DNA from: Gnetum montanum
Taxonomy: Eukaryota; Streptophyta; Gnetopsida; Gnetales; Gnetaceae
NCBI GenBank assembly: GCA_015680685.1
Contig: MNCI01034976.1
Coordinates: 327,163-391,162 of the forward strand
Direction of reading: 5' to 3'
DNA length: 64,000 bases
How positions within the stretch are numbered: position 1 is the first letter of the stretch; every line of letters starts with the position of its first letter. The position numbers and the translations under genes were made by a program. This document shows, one piece after another, positions 23,677-36,009 of the stretch. Below the pieces are notes generated by a model. It was not told the DNA's origin. It searched no databases and saw only the letters and a program-made list of their open reading frames with translations.

Positions 23677-26040
23677 ATGTCTTCTTCTCACAGGAGTGAT
23701 TCTCTATCCAAGTCTTATTGAGTAAATCAGTAGGTGCCCACCAATAAAGAGTGGTATATGCTCATCCTAATAAGTATGTACTCAATTTCACTTTTTTCCT
23801 ATACCAAGATGAACAACTATGGTGGCGAGACATGGAGGGTAACATTATGTTGTCACCCAATCGATCCTTTTCTATAATGCTCCACCAAACTCTTATGTGA
23901 TTGGGCATCCTAAGGCTTCATACGGAATATGTTATGCAAGATAGTGACACCAGTGATTATCATCCCACTAATGCACAATGTATGATGGATTGACAGCTAG
24001 AGAAGCACTATGAGTCTGCAAAGGGGAAGTGGTCCACTAATTCTCCATTCCTAATGTACCAAAAAATATAGTGGAGAATCCTTCTTTGGGGATTTTCCAT
24101 ATAGAGAGACTCCTCCCTTTAACTTTGATGAAGGAGGTCAAACCCAAAACTTGCAATCCATAATACATTAGCCTAGTTCTAACAAGAACGGATCCCATGA
24201 AAAATGGAGATCCAAACAGGAGAGTCATGGTAGGGATGTGGGTAAGCAGCATGATCATGATTATGGCCATGAATAGTGAAAAGGGGATGGCAAGTACCAT
24301 GATGGTGCTAGTCCTCCTTGCTCTTCACCTTCATCATCATCTTCTTCCTCTTCTATCTTTGAATGAAACTATAGGGGATGTGATCATGATAGAGGTGACT
24401 AATGGAACCAAGATGATCATAGGGTCCATTGAGAAAGTCAAGATCTGGGGTGCACGCATTCAAGAGAGGCCCATCACCATGAACAAAGGGGTAGCAAAGG
24501 GCATCGTATGCATCAAGATCATGGCTATAATGAGCCTTTACTCACCATACAAATCATGCTAAATATCATAGAGGTAGTGATAATTCCTACAAGGCACATA
24601 AAGATTAGCCAAATCATGATGCTAGACATGAACAATATACCCAAATTCAAAAGGGATATAACTCAAATCTACAATATCATCTTCAGGATTTTCACGATGT
24701 CTATGCCTTCCAAAATATAGAAAATGACTAGAAAAAGCTTAAGTTATTTACCAAGACACTCATCAAAAAAGCAAAAATTTGGTACCAGTCATTAAAACCA
24801 AAATATTTCAAATGATGGAGTACAATGCTCAAACTATTCAATGACAAATATCAAATGTACTCCTAGGTGTCCAATCTGAGAAGGTAGATCCAAGGATGGA
24901 AGTAAGGAACACATAAGTCCTTGGAAGCTACCATAGACTGATACTATTCTCTATTGCATATATGTCCCAACCATGGTTATTCTCAATAGGAACAACTTTA
25001 GCATATTATAGATGGGCTCCGATCAAAAATAAGAAAAACTCCTAGAGTCTATTCCTAAGGGTAATTGTTAGAACTTAGAACCCATTAAATTCAAAGGTTG
25101 ATGAAGCAGGTAGTAAAGGAAGAAAGTAAGTTAAGGAAATGAGAAAGTGCAAAAGAATATAATAAGGACCCTTCCATCAAAAAGAGAGAGGTTTGATTTT
25201 GTGACAATGAGAAGGAATCATTTTTTGATGAGATGGAAAATTGAAAAATCCTATCAATTCAAAATTTTATCTTTGAAATTTCAACTAAGGTAGATTAGTT
25301 ATGGGACTCTATGAATAGTAGATTTCAAGCTATTCTAAAAATTGCTGAAGAGTCCAAAGAACAAAGTAGTGATCATGATCACATGAGGTGAAAAGAAGCT
25401 AAACATGCCTACCAAAGGGGTAAGGGCAAAGCTATTGCAATAGAAGAAGTTTTGGAGATTGAATCGGATGATGATGATGGGTGTGACATCTACCATTACA
25501 AACATCCTAAGGGATGTTGCTCCATTGTATCAAACTTGCAAGAATCTAGGGTGTATGCTCTAAATCGTAAATTGTCAAGAAGACAAGCATCTAGAAGATT
25601 GCCTTATCCTCAAGGCAATTCTAGGTAGTTCCACCAACAACAAATCTACTATCCAAGTGGAGCTCCACCACAACCATATGAGCAGTACCAAAAATTGCAT
25701 TACCCATAGTAGTGGGGGATTCCACCATTAAGGCAGTAGTATCCTTACTAGCAACCAAATCCATATGGGTACTATGTTCAACAACCCATTTCTCCATGTG
25801 ACTCCTCCAATCATGCCACCTTCCAACATTACTACTACCCCCTAGAATATTATAGAACTCATTCTCCATCTACTAGGGGAAGACCCCATAATCATATTAT
25901 CCTCTTCATTCTTTTGCATATGTCCCTCCACCTTCAATCCAATTACTACCTACTCCATCAATGTAGGAAGAAATTCTACCTAAGCCACAACAATGCAATG
26001 TAATTAGGGCTGTCAACTTGCAACCGACTCCTCAGCCAAG
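23677..26040 (+). pseudogene. element C gag
   Basis: The ATG begins MSSSHRSD, matching the D start. Blocks: LNFTFFLYQDEQLWWRDMEGN (read with one interruption), a poly-serine tract (24,325-24,360) and LDMNNIPKFKR (24,625-24,660). The zinc-knuckle-like region reads CDIYHYKHPKGCCSIVSNL (25,487-25,545), again with Cys 2 replaced by Tyr. The tail is rich in P, Q and Y. Many stops. Confidence 0.78.
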
Positions 26041-26189
26041 TGGTTCAAATACTAGATGATGAAAAAAAAACCTTTCTTTTTGATCCAACAACCCACCTAA
26101 ACCCTCACATATACCTACAACTGGAAACCATGTTTCTTCATCTCCTTCTACATCTAATCCGTTCAAGTCCCCTTCAAACCCAACACCTC

Positions 26190-26700
26190 CTAAAGTGCAT
26201 ACCGTCATGTTAACTCATGTGGTAACCAATTGGATAAGGGTTGGCCACCTTTCTAGAAAACTATCTAATCCTAGTAGTCCCCTTATTTACCTTCAAATCA
26301 TCAAGAATAAGCTTTGCAAAGCTTTTTTGGATTCAAGTTCTACTGTTAATCTAATTTCCCATGAGATGTATAAAGCCTAAAATTTGCCTCCACTCAAGAA
26401 GAGCAACATCTATCTCAAGTTGGCTGATTAGTTCATCACTATTCCCTTGGGACTAGTGGATGACATTATGACCACCATTTGTGGGTGGTCCTACCCCATT
26501 GATTTCCTAGTAATCTGAGTGGACAATTGCAAGGAGGACTCTCCAATCATTATGGAAAGGGATTGGCTAAGCACTGTTGATGCATGAATGAGCATTAGAG
26601 ATATTTCCTTGAGAATATCTAAGGAAAATGCATTCAAAAAGATCGAGAGGAAGAGAGTTCCATGCATCACGTACAATGACACAGGGTGCAACTATGTGTA
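26190..26700 (+). pseudogene. element C protease region
   Basis: The active-site region LDSSSTVNLISHEMYKA (26,330-26,380) keeps the Asp but has Ser in place of the flap-side Gly. PPLKKSNIYLKLAD, GWSYPIDFLVI and KEDSPIIMERDWLSTVDA follow. It probably makes an inactive enzyme. Confidence 0.75.
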
Positions 26701-27199
26701 GAAATTATGGATCATTAACAATGTTTCTATCAAAGCATGCAGTCAGTGTGCTAACATATCTAAAACTCAAAGGTTCTTGTATGCAACAACCACAAAATAG
26801 GAGGGCACCTAGTGGCTAATAATTGATCTTGGAAGTAGCACACATCACATGGAACCTACTAAGAGCCTAACATGTGCCTACATAGAAGGCATGGATGAAC
26901 TAGAGCAAGTTCATTAATCTCTAATACTATAAATGATGATACCTATTGGAAAGAGTTAGAAATTCCTAAAAATTTTAAACTAGAGCCCCTTGAGTTAGAA
27001 ACTTTACCTACTAGCACGAAATATGCATTCTTCAAAAATGAGAAGTTGGTAATAATCAATGTAAATATTACTCTTAAATAAAAACAAATGTTGTTAAATA
27101 TGGTCAATAAATGGCCAATAGCCTTTTCTTGGTCATATCCAGAACTCATAAGGATTGATCCTAGGATATGCCAACATTGTATCTACACTAATTTGGCCA

Positions 27200-28168
27200 T
27201 GAAGCTAAATAGGTAGCCACAATGGTAGTTGAACCCCAAATTGAAGTAGATCATAAAAGAGAAAATTGAACAACTCCTCAAGGTAGGGTTCATCTATCCC
27301 ATTATAGCTAGTGAGGGGGTTAGCCCACTCGTGATTATGCCAAAGAAAGGTGACAACTAGTAGGTCTACATTGATTTTTGGCTATTCAATATGGCAATGT
27401 TCAAAGATCACTTTCCATTGTCATTTGTGGATCAAGTGTTGGATACTATTTTTGGGCATTGCTATTATAGTTTTCTAGATGGTTATAGTGGCTATAACCA
27501 AATCCAAATCACGTCATAGGATTAGGCCAAAAAAACATTTACCAGTTCCTAGGGGACTTTTGCATACCGAAAGATGCCATTTGGCTTATGTAATGCATCC
27601 CATCCCCACCCCCCACCACCCCCCCAACACCCCCCCACCCCATTTCTAATGCCTAGTCTTAAGTATTTTTCAATAGCAGATTGGTAGTGAGGTGGAAGTA
27701 TTCATGGATGACTTCTCCACCTATAAAGCTATATTTGAGTAAATCGTAGACCATCTTGAGCAAGTTCTCAAAAGATGTATGGAGACCAATCTTTGGCTCA
27801 ATTGACAAAAGAGTTATTTGATGGTCTAGGAGGACATTGTATTGGGGCAAAAAATCTCACAGGTAGGGATTGAGGTTGACCCTGAAAAGATAAAGGACAT
27901 CTAAGGAATTACCTGCCAACTAGAAACTATAAAAGATGTTTGATCATTCCTTGGATACACTAGCTACTACCGGTAATTCATAGGGAATTTCTCTAAGATC
28001 ACAAAACCATTGGTTGAGCTAATAAAGAAAGATGCTTCATTTCTTTGGATTAAGAAATGTAAAAAAACATTCCAATAGCTGAAGAAGAAACTTGTAAAAA
28101 CTCCAATTCTACAGGCACCTGACTAGTCCAAATCATTTCACATTATGATGGATGCATTAAATTATGCC
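27200..28168 (+). pseudogene. element C reverse transcriptase and start of RNase H
   Basis: Blocks: QLLKVGFIYPI (27,270-27,302), VIMPKKGDN, DHFPLSFVDQVLDTIFGHCYYSFLD (in pieces of 20 or fewer, 27,408-27,480), GYSGYNQIQI, KMPFGLCNA (27,571-27,598), VFMDDFSTY (27,700-27,725) with both active-site Asp codons kept, then SLGYTSYYR-like connection sequence. Codon order is interrupted by a C-rich insertion at 27,597. RNase H begins with IMMDALNYALR and then jumps to integrase. Confidence 0.82.
27597..27648 (+). repeat. C-rich simple repeat inside C RT
   Basis: A roughly 50-bp run of C with scattered A (catccccacccccc type) sits exactly where siblings read from NAP to TFQH of RT. It is strongly unlike the surrounding AT-rich sequence. 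Confidence 0.9.
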
Positions 28169-28880
28169 TTGAGGGTTGTGCATAAATTAGCAACATCCTA
28201 TCACCCCCAAGCCAATGATCAAGCTAAGGTCACTAACAGGGATATCACAAAGATTCTAATAAGAACTATTAGCAAATATAGAAGATATTGGAGCATGAAA
28301 CTCAATGATGCCCTCTGGGCTTACCACTCAACATGGAAACTCCCTATTGACTACTCTCCCTACAAGCTAGTGTACAAAAAATTATTAACTCTACCTATCC
28401 AGTCCAAGCTTTGTACACTTTCAATAACTTATGACCTTGACCTTGACTTGTGTCTAGTGCAAAAACAAAGACTAATGAATCTTAAACTACTAGAAAAAAA
28501 CTAATTGGTACCCCTATCATCTAACAAGTTGCGCAATGCATTTAACAAAAAGTGTCATGACCTTAGAATAAGGAAACTAAAATGTCAACCTAGAGATAAA
28601 ATCCTCTATTGGAACCCCACACACATACCTCAACAAACTAACTCCCAAACATTATGGGAGGGACCTTATATTATCTATGAAACTTTTTCTTCTGGGGCCA
28701 TGTTAATTTACAAACCTGAGAGCCTGAACAAGAAGCAATTGGTCAACACACAACAAGTCAAACCTTTTCATGAGTCTAAGGAAGTCAGTCCAACAAACAC
28801 CTCATCAAATGGACAACCACGCTTAATTTTTTTGGATCTCCTCCTTTTAACTTAGTTGTGGGTGAGATGGCCATCCATGC
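28165..28880 (+). pseudogene. element C integrase remnant
   Basis: After the deletion the frame reads VVHKLATSYHPQANDQ, the late catalytic core, then WAYHSTWKLPIDYSPYKLVY and LTLPIQSKLCTLSITYDLDL (28,315-28,450). It then reads KCQPRDKILYWNPTHIPQQT and LWEGPYIIYETF (28,580-28,690). Two long open stretches (28,145-28,504 and 28,505-28,855) abut at one stop in the same frame. The zinc-binding domain and first catalytic residues are missing. Confidence 0.85.
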
Positions 28881-30834
28881 TAACTATATAAGTGGCTCCT
28901 CAGTTTTTCATATTTTGTTTTTACACATTTTTGTTTCACCTTGTTATTTTTATAACTTTTTTTTATGCCTTCTTTATCTTACACCTTATTATTTTTACAT
29001 TATTAATTTTTTCCAATTTTTTGTTTTACATTGTTAGTACATTTTATTTTCTTAAATATTTTACAATTTCTTGTATGCTTTTCTTTATTTTAGTGTGATT
29101 TTATTATTGTTTTTTAATAATAATGTGCCTTATTTCCAACTAGATACATTATGATTTGCTTGATGTGAGCATGTGCTATCTAATTATTTGATTGTTAATG
29201 TCTAGATTCTAGCTTCAAATTTTGTTATTGATAACTAAGGCATGGTTTCTTTTTCATGAAACAAGCAATGAGTCCATGACATTCACCCATCCACAAACTC
29301 TATGATTTTCCTTGTTCTAAGAATATGAGGTCCCTTTTTCATTAATAAAACTTTAACGAACTTGTGACCTTAGTAGTTTTTGGACTTCAAAAGGATTTAA
29401 ATGTTTGAACAGGGTGTGACTTCAAGGAAACTTAGTATTCTTTGTGCCTTTCTTCTTACTTAGGTGCATGTGTGTTTTTTTGGACTTCTTACCATTCTAT
29501 GTTGACCAATAACAGGAAGTTGAATAAGTCTTTGCATGGTGTCATTCCCATTTCAAAGAAAAAACACAATGGGAATTCAAAGTGCATCCCTTAGACAAAA
29601 CAAATGGGCTACAAGCACTAGTTATGAAACTAGAAAGACATGTTACCCATGCTTAAAGGTCCCCTCTAACTAAGCCCCTTTCTCACTTTCTACTTCTCTT
29701 TATTTCTGAAAATAAGGAATGGTGGTTGTTCTATGGGAGTGCTCTTGTGTCTCAAAAGGATGGACCATTCTTAGAGTGATGATGCAAAGTCATTGAACGT
29801 GGTTAGTTTTGGTCTGGACTAAGGATAGATTTTATCATGTTAATTAACCATAAAATTCGCAAAGGACTTCATGTGACCTTAATTGGGAACTCCATTCCAC
29901 GTTCTCTCTCATCCATCTATGCTTTCCATACCTCACCTCACTATTAGTGTTCATGTTCTTATTTGATGTCTTGATTTGATGTGTTGAAATTCTTAGGTAG
30001 TTTCTTTTAGATTTTCATACTTAAACTTTTTATAGCCATTAATCACCTATGGGATCCATGGACTCCTTGGTTTGAGATTATGCAAGGACAACAAGGGCAT
30101 GTGCCTGCTTTGGGAAGGATCCACTTACATACCTTTTGATTGGATTAGTTAAGTTCTTTACCTTTAGACATTCTCACAATCAACTTCTTTTGCATGCCCC
30201 ATCGATGACATCCAATTGTGTGCATCTTCACAACATTTTTTCAATGAAATCCTTTTTTTTATTGTTGTGAATTCTATAACCCTCTTCAAGCATTTCATCA
30301 TGTTGGGCTTTTCAAAATTTATTAATCGACCACTTATCCATTTCACCCCATTTTTCAATCTTCCCACTAACACTATTAAAAAAATCAATCCACCATAATC
30401 ACAAACTAGTCAAGTGTAACTGCCAATGATACAAGGTACCTAAAAGCTATATGTTACACATTACACACTAATCTGTAATTTTTTTCTGATTGCAATGGGA
30501 AGTGTGGACTAGAAGTGGGCCTGTCTTCACTAAGGATTAAGCAACAACACCGTGCGACGAGGACCCTTCATGATCATTGAATCTTCTTCTTCATTCTTTA
30601 GTTGCCAAAGGTGTTGGATGTCAATTTTGTCCAGGGTGTTCAATCCTATTGTCATGAATACCCAATGTTGTAAAAAAAATTTAAATTTGTACACTTGGGC
30701 ACTTAGAGTCTGTCTGTTTCATCTGAGTTACTTTGCATGTCAATCAATAATCTCATACCTTCCCAATACTTTGTAAGAGACTTGTTCCTCCTTTTGTTCA
30801 CTCAAGGATGAGTTTTTATTCAATCATGGAGGTA
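28880..30834 (+). other. C post-integrase spacer, no 3' ORF
   Basis: T-rich sequence (28,905-29,110) and the shared islands (aaaggtcccctctaactaag, 29,656-29,675) are present. The internal promoter block, the GGTAAGC leader and nearly all of the 3' ORF are absent. Around 30,400-30,560 only the sequence flanking the ORF start remains. A polypurine tract catggaggta ends at 30,834. Confidence 0.7.
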
Positions 30835-31704
30835 TGATGAACTGTATTTTTCCTAGCTCCAATATCGAAGCCTCAATATCAAATACCCAATATTGGGGGT
30901 TCAAGATACAATGTCGAATATCTGATATCGCAAGATGTGTTCTAATCTATAAATATAGCACTTGGGCACATAGTTTGGGCATAGGTTTTCTCATAGCATA
31001 GTAGAGCTCTTGCAGTTTCTTTTCTCTAGAGTTAGAATATTTTCCAAAGTACCTGTAGCAGAAGTCATTGAGTTTACAGAGCTTTGTTTGAGCACTATTG
31101 TACTTGAGCACAGCAATATGTGTAGCAATAAAGATGAGCTTTCTAATAGATTTTTCAGCACCTTGGCTAGATTAATTATTTTATTCATGCATTTAATGTT
31201 TTGTGCAATTTCCTTTAATGCTTCTAAGTAATTAAACTAAATTAAGCTAGCTAGATTAAATAGAAATTAATTATGCACATAAGGATGACCACTTCAAGCA
31301 TGCACATAACACTTGGTAATCCTAGCAATGCTTAACATTTGGTAGCCCAACAATGTTGTATGTGTTCAAGATGTGTATGGAAAGTGGGATAGGATGCTTT
31401 TGTTAAGATAGTTAGTTATTAATTAACAATCATATTAGTTAAATAGGTTCATAATTTAAGTTTCAACTTGTTAGTAATCATAGGTGAATAAAATATAAAA
31501 TAATAAAAGTCATATGCCTTAATTACACTTAACCATACAACCAAGCTCCACAAGTGTAGTTGGAAAGACAACAATCATCACGATTAGATTTTAGGTCCTA
31601 GAACCAATGTACGTGGGAACTTAGGGTGTGCAGAGTTCAACCAAATCATGTGTGAATATTTGTGATTGATATGGTTTGGCGTAGGGGTATTTCGCTGCTC
31701 ATCA
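30835..31704 (+). repeat. C 3' LTR (870 bp)
   Basis: Starts tgatgaactg and ends tgctcatca. U3 modules aatatcgaagcc, caatattgggg and gatatcgc lie at 30,861-30,931. The TATA-like CTATAAATA is at 30,947-30,955. It is followed by target repeat acatc. Confidence 0.88.
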
Positions 31705-32420
31705 ACATCTAAATGACTAAGGAAAAAGTTAATGAGGCCCTTCAATAGCTCAAGAAAAGAGACGATGTTTAGTAGCCTATCTTTGATAAGCTGAATGACT
31801 ACAACAAAGCAAAAATCTACATGAAAGAGCTACAAATTGATGAGATGATAGAATACATGGAACTTGCCAATCTTTGGTATGCAAACCTAGTGATGCTGAC
31901 TACTAGAAGGCCATAGTTAGAATTGGAAAAATAAGTGACTAGCTTGTACTTGTTGTATGAGGCAGAGTTCAAGCACCATAAAGAAACTGAGAAGAAGCTT
32001 GGGATTACAAATGCAAAACTTGAGGTTCTCAAGGTGAAGTTCACTGATCAAAGATCAACTACTGAGAACCTAGCCAAAAGAATGAATGATTATTAGGAGC
32101 TGTAGAATGCACTCAAGGCATTTGATATCAAATGTAAACAATTCATTGTCTAGTTTATGAATGTGAAGGACCTATTCCCAACAATGCCTTATCTGTGGGA
32201 TATTCCCATTCTGGCCCACATTAGTAAAGCTGCATGGACCATGAATGATCTTTAAAGTAAGGAGGAGAATATGAAAATACTATTGGATACCTTCCGTCTT
32301 TTTCCAAAAGTTGCAGCTACCATACGATAACCACAACAACCACCTCAACCAACACATGTGCCCAAAGCAGGAGAAGGTCTTTTGGAGCCTCTAGAACCTC
32401 CAATGCCTTGGACCATCTAA
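31705..32420 (+). pseudogene. A extra 3' ORF, C-terminal part (resumed after C)
   Basis: Matches B from about 16,342 onward: AKIYMKELQIDEMIEYMELAN (read in two parts, 31,808-31,870), KRMNDY, a stop, ELQ, then LPYLWDIPILAHISKAAWTM (32,187-32,245) and KEENMKIL. It ends in P-M-P-W-T-I-stop at 32,420, the same terminus as B. The coiled-coil pattern is retained. It has several stops. Confidence 0.7.
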
Positions 32421-32650
32421 ATTTCTTCATTGTCTTTACATCATTTGAGGAGTTATATTTGTCAATTTTTTCTTGATGTTTAATTTTGTTGTCCTACATA
32501 CCAAAATTTTATGATGATTGTAAATCCATACACTTAGGCACTTAGTTTTTGTTGTGTTTGTTTTGTGTATCTGTAGATAGTCAATAATTTGATACCTTTG
32601 CAAATTTTGTAAACAAATCAAAGACAAGTTTTTATTTAGTCATATGGATA

Positions 32651-32745
32651 TGATGAGTTACATCGTTGGGCCAAGCCGATGGGATGCCATCAACATGATC
32701 CCATCGATGGGATCTCGTCAACGTGATCCCGTTGATACAAGGTTT
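32651..32745 (+). repeat. A 3' LTR, first about 95 bp only
   Basis: Begins tgatgagtta after the polypurine-like catatggata. It contains an 18-bp perfect palindrome GATCCCATCGATGGGATC at 32,697-32,714. Homology to other LTRs ends near 32,745, so the LTR is truncated there. Confidence 0.65.
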
Positions 32746-35150
32746 GACTTGTCAACCTAATTGAATACCTTTATTTGACCATAAAAATTTAAATCATATA
32801 AAAATAAAGTGAATATGATCAAAAACAAGTCTCTCAGCAAAGTTTACTCAATTTTAATCTTTAGTTCTTAAGTTGTGGATGTTGAGGTGGCTGGAGCTTA
32901 AATGCAATTTCCAAACTTGGAATAGGCCTTGGCCCTTACTGATACTTGTTTAAGAAATAAGAAATAATAACATTATTGTGACCTCTTAGACTCTTTTGGA
33001 TTCATTTTGACATGATATTCTTTTGGCCATGTTTTTTTTTATTTTTTTTATTTCACCTACAAATTGGCATGGAGAGACTGAAATCACATTCATTATATGC
33101 ATCCTTTTCAACCGACAAAGGGCATTCAAAAAAAGGTGAATTTACCAAATTTTAAGGTTTTTTAAAATAAAATAAATTTTAATTTGATTTACCTTAGTTA
33201 TAACAGAGTGAATACAAAGTACATTGTTATAATAGGAATGGTTTGTATGTGGTGGTAGCAATCATGGAACAATCACTATCCTGTGCAAAGGAAGTGCCTT
33301 TTCTCTACTGAAAGAGATACTTGAAGAATATGAAGAAAACATTTTGGGGATTCTTTGAATCCTCTCCAATTTGAAGCAAATAGTTCATGGCCTTTCTTTA
33401 ATGAAGCATTGCCAAAATTCCAGGATCCTGCAGATGCTAATAAGCTCATGAGACTTGGATGAGACTAAGATTAGTTTGCATAAAACAACTGATAATGTTC
33501 TGGCAAGGAGTGAAAAGGTCAATTAGTGTAGAGAAGTACTAACTTAAACATGGCTTCTCAAATGTTTTGCAAATAGGCCAAGAAAATGAATCAATGTTGT
33601 ACAGTATTGTAATTATGTTGGTTTTGATGCTGCTGCCCTTGTATTTTACAATGATTTGTGGAAGACTAGTTAATATAACTTGTGAAATTAATATTCTTCT
33701 AAGCTAAACTTAGAAAACTTTGTTCATTGAAGCATAAACCACTCTTTCCAACTTTTCATGCATCAAAGTTGAAATATCTTAGTAGCAAAAATTTTCCTAT
33801 ATATTCAGAATTTAGCAATCCCATGATTAAATCTTGTATTTGATCTATAACATTTGTGAAATGTAGTCATCAAAAAGCTTTATAGTGCATTTCACGTATG
33901 GCAAATCATGAGGTGACAGATTAATGTAATTTAAAGTAATTTGTAGCTTGCATGGCAACAAACAGTTTTGATATCACTTCCTATTTTTCATGACTACAAA
34001 TATTCTCAACAAGCATTTTTTTGCATTTTTAAGTTAATATCGAAGTTGACCCAATCATTTAAAACATGCTTTAAATTTTTGTCTTTTCATTCGATTTTTT
34101 ATTTATTTTCCACCCTTTCCATTTCTTATGGATTCTACAAGATATAAAAGAAACCCATAAACCAACAATGTGGATGACCAGCTCTGAAAACTAATGATGT
34201 ATATCATGATAAGATGAGTATCAAAAAAATAACTCAATTTGATGTTGGCGATTATGTGTAACTGCATTTCAGAAAGGAAACAATGAGACATTAAATTCTT
34301 GGAGCTTATAACATTAAAATAACATTATTTTAAATTAACATTAAAATAAATGAAAATATCTTTGAAATTTTGTTATCTAACACTTTTTCTATTTTGTTCA
34401 TGTTTAATGTTTTAGATTTAAGTCATTATCATGATAAGATGAGTATTGAAAAGCTTTAGGATAACATTGAGATTCTTAAGGAGATTTTCAAATATTTTAA
34501 AACTTCCAAAGAAGACTATTGTGTTGCAAACAAGAAAGACTAAAAGTACAAAAGGGACGAAGAAACATAAGTACTTAGTGCATTAAAGTGATCTCAGATT
34601 TACAAATCTTTTTAAGATTCAATACATGCTTTTAATCACTTTACAGGTTTCATGCATATTGCTTGTTATGCAAATATGTTGCCATGAAGTCTGCCCACTA
34701 AATGAAACAGAAAATGGCATAGTTAAGTCATCTTATAGAGCAAAAACCCAGACCTTTAGGACTACACCGAGAAACATGCATCAATAAGAAAAGCCTTCCA
34801 GAGTTAAGGTCAGTTTCAACTTAAAAAGTGCCAAACCTTTTGCTAGATATATAATACAAGCATGCTAAATTCAAGCTTTTCTAACCATGGACATGAACAA
34901 ATGCAAACTAAATCTAAACTAATTTTCGTTGGTAGGCAGATTTGTACTCCTCCATTACATGTGCTACAAAAGCCTCATGCACAGTATACGTGGACACACC
35001 ATTTTACCTACATATTTGGGTCTATATACTTCTGGTTCGGTTAAGCATCACTATTTATTAAGCAAAAACTATTTTGAACAGTCAACATAACCAGAAAACT
35101 AATCATAACCATTTTCTACACTGGTTCTGAATCCAGCACTAATTCATTAT
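32746..35150. other. unassigned AT-rich sequence
   Basis: I see no supported gene, LTR or structural RNA here. There are T-runs (33,028-33,052) and A/T-rich stretches. Open frames are short and have no recognisable domains. The last 300 bases may be the 3' untranslated region of the PHD fragment that lies next to it on the minus strand. Confidence 0.5.
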
Positions 35151-35153
35151 ACC

Positions 35154-35366
35154 CTTCGTTTCTTGGAAGAGCTGGAAATGTCTAGTTGACATTTGGGGCA
35201 AACCCAATCTTCTTCAGGAACAGCTTGCAGTTGCGGTTGGCAGCAATCTATATGAATTGCAGTACCACAGCCATTTCCTTCGTCATCTCCGCAGAACATC
35301 ATGATTTCTTCCCTGTCTGCAGAGCCACATACCGAGCAACGAATCTCATAAATTCAGCACTGACCT
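35154..35366 (-). pseudogene. PHD-finger protein, terminal exon (gene fragment)
   Basis: The minus strand reads CSVCGSADREEIMMFCGDD, CGTAIHIDCC, VPEEDWVCPKC and ends SSSSKKRRV-stop. This gives CX2C, CX(n)C, HX2C and CX2C spacing, the C4HC3 ligand order of a PHD finger, with the Trp two residues before the last Cys pair. PHD fingers read histone H3 tails in nuclear proteins. The exon follows atttatgag, a weak splice acceptor. No upstream exons were found at higher coordinates, where other sequence starts. It may be an exon of a real gene with a long intron or a detached fragment; the frame itself is intact. Confidence 0.7.
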
Positions 35367-35443
35367 AGACTAAATTTGACACTGCAAACTTAGTAAATTT
35401 AAATTTAGCATTGACATAGACTAAATTTAACACTGACATAATT

Positions 35444-35576
35444 AATAAGCGTTTTCTTGAGATTCTCAAGAGCAGGGATACTGTTGAGTATAAAATTCCC
35501 AGGGGCCATTTGTATCTGGAGTTTCATTTCATTAGGAGTGAAGCAGGAAATGTGAATGATTTGGACATTTTTCTGG
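35444..35576 (+). CDS. possible coding exon, unknown protein
   Basis: An open frame reads NKRFLEILKSRDTVEYKI, GHLYLEFHFIRSEAGNV and NDLDIFLG. It ends at a strong donor context, ctgg|gtaagt (35,577). Its composition is protein-like and unlike the AT-rich surroundings. The frame stays open for a further 18 codons past the donor. I do not recognise the family and no partner exon was found, so this could be chance. Confidence 0.3.
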
Positions 35577-36009
35577 GTAAGTATGTGCGTCCGTCAATAG
35601 TAGGAATTAGACCAAGTCGTGGGTGGTCTTTCTAGGTTTGTATCCGATTAATTGAGTTTAACTTTTTTGTGATATTTTTGGGGAAATTCTGGATTTGCGT
35701 CTTCATTTGGTTTGGTTTTGTGGGTTTTTTAGTTTTTACTGCCTTAATGTGTTATTGAGCGATTCAAGGTGATCAGTGATTCCTTCATAGCTGCCACTTT
35801 GTGCTCTACAACGTGACCTTCCCGCGTCTGTGGTAAAAGATGCTTAAATTTAAGAGTTGTTTGTTGATGTTGAAAGTTTTTTTTTTTTAAATGTATATGT
35901 AAGAATCTTTCACTGTTCACACGGTTTCTGTTGCCTCTCTCTAGAGGAGAGCCCAATTGTTTTTCTGAGTTTGTAACAAATGTTTTTATGCTCTGGATTT
36001 GGTTATGTT

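Larger units (their letters stand above)
22645..31704 (+). mobile_element. Ty3/gypsy element C (Athila-like, 9.1 kb), nested in A
   Basis: C has two LTRs of nearly equal length (869 and 870 bp), a PBS, gag, protease, RT and part of integrase. It lacks RNase H and most of integrase through an internal deletion. It also lacks the 3' ORF and its promoter-leader block, unlike A and B. A 5-bp target duplication shows a normal insertion. It cannot be autonomous. Confidence 0.9.
494..32745 (+). mobile_element. Ty3/gypsy element A (Athila-like), host of nested B and C
   Basis: A is read in three pieces: 494-5,715, 18,208-22,644 and 31,705-about 32,745. The order is gag, protease, RT, RNase H, integrase, AT-rich spacer, internal promoter-like block, extra 3' ORF and start of the 3' LTR. 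B interrupts the integrase and C interrupts the 3' ORF; removing each with one target-repeat copy restores homology to sibling elements. For example, reading through the B site gives KCQSRHKVLY, matching KCQPRDKILY in C. The 5' LTR and start of gag are missing, replaced at 493/494 by an inverted fragment. All coding parts contain stops, so A is dead and is the oldest layer of the left block. Confidence 0.85.

Noticed and set aside
32746-35150. Possible host gene from short open frames
   Set aside because: No domain, codon bias or splice pattern could be supported.
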